Below, in pieces: positions 60,101 to 64,000 of a stretch of 64,000 bases of DNA. The first letter of the stretch is position 1, and every line of letters begins with the position of its first letter. The translations under genes and the position numbers were made by a program. The notes below the pieces were generated by a model, which worked only from the letters and a program-made list of their open reading frames with translations, did not search any database and had not been told where the DNA came from. Origin of the DNA: Solirubrobacter deserti (GTDB lineage: Bacteria > Actinomycetota > Thermoleophilia > Solirubrobacterales > Solirubrobacteraceae); contig NZ_JAPCID010000007.1 of assembly GCF_027587175.1 (NCBI RefSeq), positions 124,001 through 188,000 of the forward strand, read 5' to 3'.

Positions 60101-62217
60101 GCATCCTCGTCTACGGCGACGACAACAACTACGTCAAGCTCAACGCGATCTCCGACGACAACAACGCGAACCGGGTCAACCGGCTCGAGCTGCGGTCCGA
60201 GGTCAACGGCACGGTGAGCGCGACGGCGTCCGACCCGCAGATCACGGCCGCTCAGGCCGCGGGTCCGCTCTGGCTGCGCCTGACCAAGGCCGGCAACAGC
60301 TACACCGCCGAGTACAAGACCTCCGAGCCCGGCAGTTGGACCGCCTTCTCGGGCCCGGTCACGAACGCGATGGCGGCGCCGAAGTTCGGCCTGTACACCC
60401 AGGGCGTGCTGCAGTCCGGCGACACGGTCACGTTCGAGTACTTCTCGGTCGACGGCGACAGCACGGGCTGCCCGCCGGTGGACGAGAACGAACCGCCGAC
60501 CATCGAGTCGGCCTCCGCGACGCCTTCGTCCGGCTTCGCCCCGCTGAACGTGCAGTTCAACGTCGAGGCCTCTGACGAGGACGACGACGACCTCACCTAC
60601 AGCTGGGACTTCGACGGCGACGGCGACTCGGACTCGACCGCCCAGAACCCGACGCACACCTACACCACGGCCGGCACGTACGAGGCCGAGGTGACCGTGT
60701 CCGACGGTGAGGACGAGCGCACGCGCACGGTGTCGGTCACCGTGTTCGGCGCCGACGACCCGCAGGCGCGCTTCCGCGTGCTGGTGTTCTCGAAGACGAC
60801 GGGCTTCCGCCACGACTCGATCGACGAGGGCATCGCGGCCATCAAGCAGCTCGGCAACCTCCACGGCTTCCAGGTGGACGCCACCGAGGACGCCTCGCTG
60901 TTCCGCGACGACGTGCTGTCGCGCTACGACACGGTCGTGTGGCTGTCCACCACCGGTGACCCGCTCAACGACGCCCAGCAGGCGGCGTTCGAGCGCTACA
61001 TCAAGGCGGGCGGCGGCTACACCGGCATCCACGCCGCGGCCGACACCGAGTACGACTGGGTCTGGTACGGCCGCCTCGTCGGCGCGTACTTCCTGAGCCA
61101 CCCGCCCGGGACCCCGCCGGCCACGGTCAAGGTCGAGGACACCGACCACCACTCCACGAAGGACGTTCCGCCCACGTGGCAGCGTGTGGACGAGTGGTAC
61201 AACTACAAGTCGCCGCTGTTCGCTGACCCGAACGTGCCGGACGGCGACTTCAGCCCGCGGCCGAACGTCCACGTGCTCGCCACGGTCGACGAGGCCACGT
61301 ACGACGAGCAGGACGGCAACACGACGGATGACGACCATCCGATCTCGTGGTGCCAGCGCTTCGACGGTGGCCGCTCGTGGTACACGGGCATGGGCCACAC
61401 CGCGGCGTCCTTCTCGGAGGCCGACTTCCTCGACCACATCCTCGGCGGCATCGAGGTGTCCGCCGGCGCGGTCGCGGATGCGGACTGCGGTAAGCAGGGC
61501 ACCGGCAACCGGCCGCCGACGGTGACCGCGCAGCGGAACCCGTCGGGTGACGTCACTCCGGGCGACCCGGTGGCCTTCACGGCCGAGGGCACCGATCCGG
61601 ACGGCGACACGCTCACCTACGAGTGGGACTTCGGTGACGGCGCGTCTGCGAACACGCAGAACGCGATGCACACCTACACCACGCCCGGCGTCTGGTTCGC
61701 CAAGGTGACGGTCCGCGACGGCAAGGGCGGCAAGACCGAGCAGCTGCTGCAGGTCAACGTCCAGCCGGCCGGTGGGGAGAACCAGGAGCAGGTCGGCGTC
61801 GGCGGCCTCGTGCCGGCCACGCTGGCGCTGGACATCCGCGAGTCGGGCAACCTCGGCGTGTTCCAGCCGGGTGTCGGCCGTGACTACGACGCCAGCGTCG
61901 ACGCCACGGTGACGTCGACCGCCACGGCGGCGGCCCTGACCGTGCATGACCCGAGCTCCACGGCTCCGGGCCATCTGGTCAACGGAGCGGACGCGCTGGA
62001 CCAGGCACTGCAGGTCCGCGCGACGGATGCGGCCAACCCGACGTCGGCGTTCGCGCCGGTGAGCGGGACCCGCCGCAGCCTGCTGGCGTTCCCGGCCCCG
62101 GTCACCAACCACAGGGCCACGGTCGAGTTCCGCCAGACCATCGGCGCCAACGAGACGCTGCTCCGCGGCGGCTACGGCAAGGTGCTGACGTTCACGCTGT
62201 CGGCGACGACGCCGTAG
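54151..62217 (+). CDS. Giant exported mosaic: cupredoxin, two ThuA, sugar dehydrogenase, PKD, CBM6-like and four tandem beta-sandwich modules
   Basis: The protein has 2688 residues. A signal peptide ends near SPARAA. Domains, with approximate residues, are: type-1 cupredoxin (28-118; ligands His in TTHDVTS and C, H, M in FLCDRHPGM), ThuA 1 (120-350), glucose/sorbosone dehydrogenase propeller (370-823; QCCHNGGSLDFGPDG, MGFRNPFRIHVDQKT), PKD 1, a HDSHAHDL beta region, CBM6-like (1027-1170), PKD 2, four related modules with DxFDGxxL starts (1263-1470, 1476-1674, 1684-1894, 1899-2108), PKD 3, ThuA 2 (2205-2448), PKD 4 and a C-terminal beta domain ending LTFTLSATTP. It probably oxidises sugars at the cell surface, with copper passing electrons; substrate is unknown. 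It has a strong ribosome site and a structured leader. Confidence 0.87.
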   Translation: MRRMRYALLAVVAAIAWAMAASPARAAQTVVIDAVDSPASAFSPANVSVEVGDTVRWEFDQAQTTHDVTSQGTNWAQPIDEERAPNGEPITRTFNTPGTYTFLCDRHPGMTGSITVQAANLDRVLVFSKTGGFRHDSIPQGIAAIQALGTANNFTVVATEDAAQFTDANLATFDVVVFLSTTGEILNDTQQAAFERYIQGGGGFAGVHAASDTEYSWPWFGELVGGYFRSHPPGTPAAAVDIEDGDEPSTTGLPTRWQRTDEWYNFQHPTTPVVNGNGTVADFSPRARHVKVLATVDESTYDEQDGNAVDDDHPIAWCSDFDGGRSWYTAMGHTQASFNDAQFRQHLLGGLRTAAGVAGDCGRERDVPPTAADFEKVTLSDDTQAPVEIDIAEDGRAFYLERDGRVYMWSPTSQTSQLIADLPVTNSHENGNLGIQLAPDFETTNHIYIAYSALPDASGTNVLSRFTLNGNTLGSEQRIYTWQQQRLQCCHNGGSLDFGPDGSLYISTGDNSNPFAHNYNPADERPGREPWDAQRTSANTNNPNGKILRIKPIPNATGVPGIGTTYTIPEGNMFPESQDTQNKTLPEIYAMGFRNPFRIHVDQKTGWVLLGDYGPDAGAANAARGPAGHVEFNVVKEPGFYGWPYCIGPNLPYRDIVYQSDEGGVGGQYTYDTPDTHNCAAPVNDSPNNNGLTNLPPAIPASTWQTYSTFDQRFPDLGAGGAPMGGPRYYFDADNPSNTKFPPFYDGHWFMGEWNNDWIKTANLNDDGLITGIACFAICQGYQSPMDIEFGPNGSLYVVEWGQGFGSNNADSGVYRIDYIQGARSPIAVANVNNDAVPVGTTVQFSSAGSSDPDGTPISYLWDFNDGTPTSTAANPTHTFTQAGTYNVTLTVRDESGDTAVDTVRVVVGNQRPVVTIEIPENGRVANFGDRIPYKVSVVDPDGGSTGAGTIDCDDVVVKFKLGHDSHAHDLESMTGCQGEYTITGVEGHSTELNIFTVVTASYTDEGNGPAAPVTGEAEAILQPKLKQAEFFSTTGRTADSRAAGGDPGVALEATTDVGGGNSAAFIEDGDWISFNPYNLEDLSKVTFRVASESTGATIELRYDAPDGPLVSSTTFPATGGWQTWADVTSNLPATIPQGTHRLFVVFRHPTNTGGLMNLNWFKFTGKGAAVTAPPEVNATAEPISGEAPLNVAFNADATDAENEAMTYAWDFGVPGTDADKSTEKAPNYTYTTPGNYTASVTVTDASGGRASDTVEVRVTRPLDECPTGPVRSDEFDGTTLDPKWTVLRPDTANPLSVSNGSLVLPISQGSIYGTGTSAKNIVVQDMPDGEWMATAKISASALTENYHQAGLRVYAGDDNWASVHMIYAGSGRDFEFITEVDGAPRNEGADKLGGIPADAPLDYYVRLMYDGENLTAAYSYDGSTFQPVGRPVSLATFTDAKVGPVALSGETATTVPVARFDWVRFDPDGSGGGGSEGIVDNFDGNALDGAWERIRGDQSAVVGSGTLQIPAQTGDIYQTRNDAKNLIVRDAPDGAWQAVTKINFKGTAQYHQAGIMVYGDDNNFTKFGRIVHTTTGTEKFEFINEVNAVARNAAEDSSANLAATFPNDYYLRLTSDGTNVVGHYSTDGSTWTAVGRSAVLPANAKIGLFAFSNDGTGNPVASFDSFALTGDEVGGGGGGGQPSGPSYDDQFDGATLDKERWNAIVRDTPAEYSLAGGKLNYTLSAGDIYTGDTNPPPNNFLLQDASHADEDWVIETKVDGYTFDGGYAQGGLLAYQDGDNYVKFDVITDPNNTVVNRIELRSEIAGVIQEPQSNATVTAAQANGPFWLRLTKEGNSYKGEYSFDGVAWTAAPNSPVTNPMADPDFGLFGFSPQDREVTDTVSFDYFTLNGPDPSGCEQCDGPGDSFDGSSLNADRWNAIAHDDPTKYAVANGALTVTTTAGEIYQGSTGGGPLILQAADHAGSDFVLETKLTNTLDGGYSQGGILVYGDDNNYVKLNAISDDNNANRVNRLELRSEVNGTVSATASDPQITAAQAAGPLWLRLTKAGNSYTAEYKTSEPGSWTAFSGPVTNAMAAPKFGLYTQGVLQSGDTVTFEYFSVDGDSTGCPPVDENEPPTIESASATPSSGFAPLNVQFNVEASDEDDDDLTYSWDFDGDGDSDSTAQNPTHTYTTAGTYEAEVTVSDGEDERTRTVSVTVFGADDPQARFRVLVFSKTTGFRHDSIDEGIAAIKQLGNLHGFQVDATEDASLFRDDVLSRYDTVVWLSTTGDPLNDAQQAAFERYIKAGGGYTGIHAAADTEYDWVWYGRLVGAYFLSHPPGTPPATVKVEDTDHHSTKDVPPTWQRVDEWYNYKSPLFADPNVPDGDFSPRPNVHVLATVDEATYDEQDGNTTDDDHPISWCQRFDGGRSWYTGMGHTAASFSEADFLDHILGGIEVSAGAVADADCGKQGTGNRPPTVTAQRNPSGDVTPGDPVAFTAEGTDPDGDTLTYEWDFGDGASANTQNAMHTYTTPGVWFAKVTVRDGKGGKTEQLLQVNVQPAGGENQEQVGVGGLVPATLALDIRESGNLGVFQPGVGRDYDASVDATVTSTATAAALTVHDPSSTAPGHLVNGADALDQALQVRATDAANPTSAFAPVSGTRRSLLAFPAPVTNHRATVEFRQTIGANETLLRGGYGKVLTFTLSATTP

Positions 62218-62229
62218 CGCAGTAGTGCT

Positions 62230-62253
62230 GGGGCGGTCCTGCGGGACCGCCCC
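62230..62253 (+). terminator. Terminator of the giant exported protein gene
   Basis: GGGGCGGTCC (62230-62239) and GGACCGCCCC (62244-62253) form a ten-pair stem with a four-base loop, 12 bases after the stop codon. Only a short T-run follows. Confidence 0.75.
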
Positions 62254-62262
62254 TTCGTGCTC

Positions 62263-62286
62263 AGGGCCGTCCTTCGGGGCGGCCCT
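62263..62286 (-). terminator. Second hairpin, serving the convergent esterase gene
   Basis: AGGGCCG (62263-62269) pairs with CGGCCCT (62280-62286) around a ten-base loop. It sits seven bases past the stop of the minus-strand esterase gene. It could stop transcription from that side. Confidence 0.55.
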
Positions 62287-62292
62287 GGCGCG

Positions 62293-63249
62293 TTAAGCGA
62301 GCCAGGCCTCGAGCTGCTCGTACACCTTGGGGTGATTGAGCAGCGCGAGGTGGTGCGTGCCGCCGAGGGCGAACAGGTCGCCCTCACCGGACGCGCTGGC
62401 CGAGAGCACGAGCGTGTCGCCGAGCACCCGGCCCGCGAGATGGCGCGCGTCGCGCGTGACGGTGGCGGAGATGAAGCCGTGCCGGGCCGTGGTGAGCAGC
62501 GGGTCGCGGACGCCGCGGCGCAGGTCGCGGATGCCGGCCGAGCGGCGTCCGAGGAACTGGGCGAACGGGCGCGTCTCCGGCGCGCTCCGCAGGACGCTCT
62601 CCAGGTGATGGACGAGTTGCGCGAGCGGGGCGCCGTCGTGCGGCGTGCCGAGCGAGATCGTGTGGCTCACGCGGGCCGTCCACGGAGCGTCGCAGGCGCA
62701 GGCGCTGCGCGCGACGAGCCCGCCCATCGAGTGCCCGACGAGCGCGACCCGCTCGATGTCCCAGTCGAGCGCTTCGATCAGCCGCGCCAGCTCCGCACCG
62801 TTCTCCGCGATCGAGCGGCCGGTGTTGTAGCGGACGTGCACGGAGGTCCAGCCGGGTAGGTGCGGATGCCCCCAGGCGTGCTCGGTCTCGCCGAGCCCGT
62901 GCACCCAGACGAGCACGGCGGGCAGCCGGGGCTCGCTGATGCGCGCCGCGGTCATCTCGATCGCGAGCGGGCTCCCGGAAGCGTGCAGCTCGTCGCCGAT
63001 CAGCCCGTTGAGCGCACCCAGCACCTCGGGCCGGGCGTTGAGCGGTAGCAGCGCCGCGGACCGCAGGCCGCCGGCCACGGCTGCGTAGGTGCCGCGCGCG
63101 ATCGCGTCGTGCAGCGCTCGGACGGGCAGTGCCGCCGGCCCGACCGTCCGGAACACGCGCCCCGAGATCGCGAAGTGGACGTCGCCGATCCCGCGCGAGA
63201 GCCCCGCGAGCTCCGTGCCCGCCAGCCGGCCGAGAGCGGTCCTGGGCAT
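62293..63249 (-). CDS. Alpha/beta-hydrolase (lipase/esterase-like)
   Basis: The protein has 318 residues. The oxyanion region is VLVWVHGLGETEHAWG. The nucleophile elbow is VALVGHSMGGLVARS, and HTISLGTPHDGAPLAQLVHH and the later GGTHHLALLNHPKVYEQLEA (probable catalytic His) complete a PGAP1-like esterase pattern. No signal peptide is obvious. A start at the ATG at 63249 or the GTG at 63258 is possible. It is convergent with the giant gene. Confidence 0.86.
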   Translation of the reverse strand: MPRTALGRLAGTELAGLSRGIGDVHFAISGRVFRTVGPAALPVRALHDAIARGTYAAVAGGLRSAALLPLNARPEVLGALNGLIGDELHASGSPLAIEMTAARISEPRLPAVLVWVHGLGETEHAWGHPHLPGWTSVHVRYNTGRSIAENGAELARLIEALDWDIERVALVGHSMGGLVARSACACDAPWTARVSHTISLGTPHDGAPLAQLVHHLESVLRSAPETRPFAQFLGRRSAGIRDLRRGVRDPLLTTARHGFISATVTRDARHLAGRVLGDTLVLSASASGEGDLFALGGTHHLALLNHPKVYEQLEAWLA

Positions 63250-63276
63250 GGCGGACACCGTAGCGGCGCGTTCAGC

Positions 63277-64000
63277 TCACGCGAAGCTCGACTGATCCCA
63301 GATGTTGATGCCCGAGTCGACCGCGTGCTGGTCGATCTGCGCGAGCTCCTCGGCGCTGAACGCGAGGTTGTCGAGGGCCGCGACGTTCGTCTCCAGCTGC
63401 TCGACCGAGGAGGCGCCGATAAGAGCGCTAGTAACCCGAGGGTCGCGAAGAACCCACGCGATCGCCATCTGCGCGAGCTTCTGGCCGCGCTTGGCCGCGA
63501 TCTCGTTCAACGCGCGCACGCGCGCCATGTTCTCCTCGTTGATGAAGTCCTTCTTGAGGTAGAAGTCCTTGGCCGCGCGCGAGTCCTCGGGGATGCCGCC
63601 GAGGTAGCGGTCGGTGAGCATGCCCTGGCCGAGCGGCGAGAAGGCGATGATGCCGGCGCCGATCTCCTCGCAGGCGTCGAGCACGCCGGGCTCGATCCAG
63701 CGGTTGAGCATCGAGTAGGAGGGCTGGTGGATCAGCAGCGGCGTACCGAGCGAGCGCGCGATCTCGTTCGCCTCGCGCGTGCGCTCGGCCGAGTAGGAGG
63801 AGATGCCGGCGTACAGCGCGCGGCCGGAGCGCACGGCGGTGTCGAGCGCGCCGATCGTCTCCTCCAGCGGCGTCTCCGGGTCATAGCGGTGCGAGTAGAA
63901 GATGTCGACGTACTCGAGCCCCATGCGCTCGAGCGACTGGTCGAGGCTCGCGAGCAGGTACTTGCGCGAGCCCCACTCGCCGTACGGGCCGGGCCACATG
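63277..64000 (-). CDS. Aldo/keto reductase, 3' part (YghZ-like)
   Basis: The visible frame of 240 residues runs off the right edge, so the N-terminal third is missing. MWPGPYGEWGSRKYLLASLD, LEYVDIFYSHRYDPETPLEE and FSPLGQGMLTDRYLGGIP closely follow L-glyceraldehyde-3-phosphate reductases (YghZ, AKR14). The catalytic Asp, Tyr and Lys would lie outside the window; the His of YSHR is present. IGASSVEQLETNV at the end is the usual cofactor-binding part. Confidence 0.92.
   Translation of the reverse strand, partial: MWPGPYGEWGSRKYLLASLDQSLERMGLEYVDIFYSHRYDPETPLEETIGALDTAVRSGRALYAGISSYSAERTREANEIARSLGTPLLIHQPSYSMLNRWIEPGVLDACEEIGAGIIAFSPLGQGMLTDRYLGGIPEDSRAAKDFYLKKDFINEENMARVRALNEIAAKRGQKLAQMAIAWVLRDPRVTSALIGASSVEQLETNVAALDNLAFSAEELAQIDQHAVDSGINIWDQSSFA

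Noticed and set aside
58492-62112. A 1206-codon minus-strand frame
   Set aside because: It lies antisense to the repeated modules of the giant exported protein and is of Val/Arg-rich low complexity.

Overview
The window looks like chromosome of a very high-GC actinobacterium, most likely of the Thermoleophilia/Solirubrobacterales type. This is inference: the DNA is GC-rich throughout, GTG and TTG starts are common, genes are tightly packed with ATGA/GTGA overlaps, and the gene set is typical (deazaflavin-dependent oxidoreductase, BTAD/AfsR-type and LuxR-type STAND regulators, collagen-like exported protein, giant exported ThuA plus sugar-dehydrogenase proteins). No rRNA, complete tRNA, transposase, integrase or CRISPR array was seen.

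Region 1 (1-5500) is accessory DNA. It starts with queC and the head of a second gene that runs off the left edge. It ends in two directly repeated copies (1578-1619 and 5461-5500) of the 3' half of a tRNA-Arg(ACG) gene. Between these copies lies a 3.9-kb heavy-metal cassette: a small membrane protein, a MerR-family regulator with two matching MerR-type promoters, a small CC-motif protein, a CPC-type Zn/Cd/Pb P-type ATPase and a CadC/ArsR-type repressor.

Region 2 (5475-16432) holds a DapB-like reductase, an ACR3-like carrier, a DUF1835 protein, an EamA exporter, a luciferase-like monooxygenase coupled to an NADP-binding reductase, and a 1425-residue exported ThuA/GSDH/PKD protein with its own promoter and terminator.

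Region 3 (16355-28627) is rich in regulators: a BTAD/AfsR-type protein, a collagen-like protein, two divergent LuxR-type ATPases whose start codons are one base apart, a sigma factor facing a small sigma-region-4-like protein, then a coupled SPFH plus NAD-kinase-like pair.

Region 4 (28634-36722) has three overlapping minus-strand genes for membrane-anchored exported proteins, two of which end in a conserved Cys/His cytoplasmic module of unknown function. An F420-type oxidoreductase, SDR, RidA, TetR, DUF427 and SagB-like genes follow.

Region 5 (36863-48546) contains a second AfsR-like regulator, a DrrAB-like exporter, acetyltransferases, a VOC protein, a UvrD-type helicase, a DksA-type protein, an XRE-cupin regulator, an MFS exporter and a sigma factor with a SnoaL-like tail.

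Region 6 (48520-54044) is a six-gene overlapping operon: ABC ATPase, ABC permease, ADP-ribosylglycohydrolase, AAC(2')-type acetyltransferase, glycosyltransferase and FkbM methyltransferase. It faces a TetR gene across a repeat-rich operator. Region 7 (54050-62286) is a 2688-residue exported mosaic (cupredoxin, two ThuA, GSDH, PKD, CBM6-like, four tandem beta-sandwich modules). The window closes with an esterase and the 3' part of an aldo/keto reductase.
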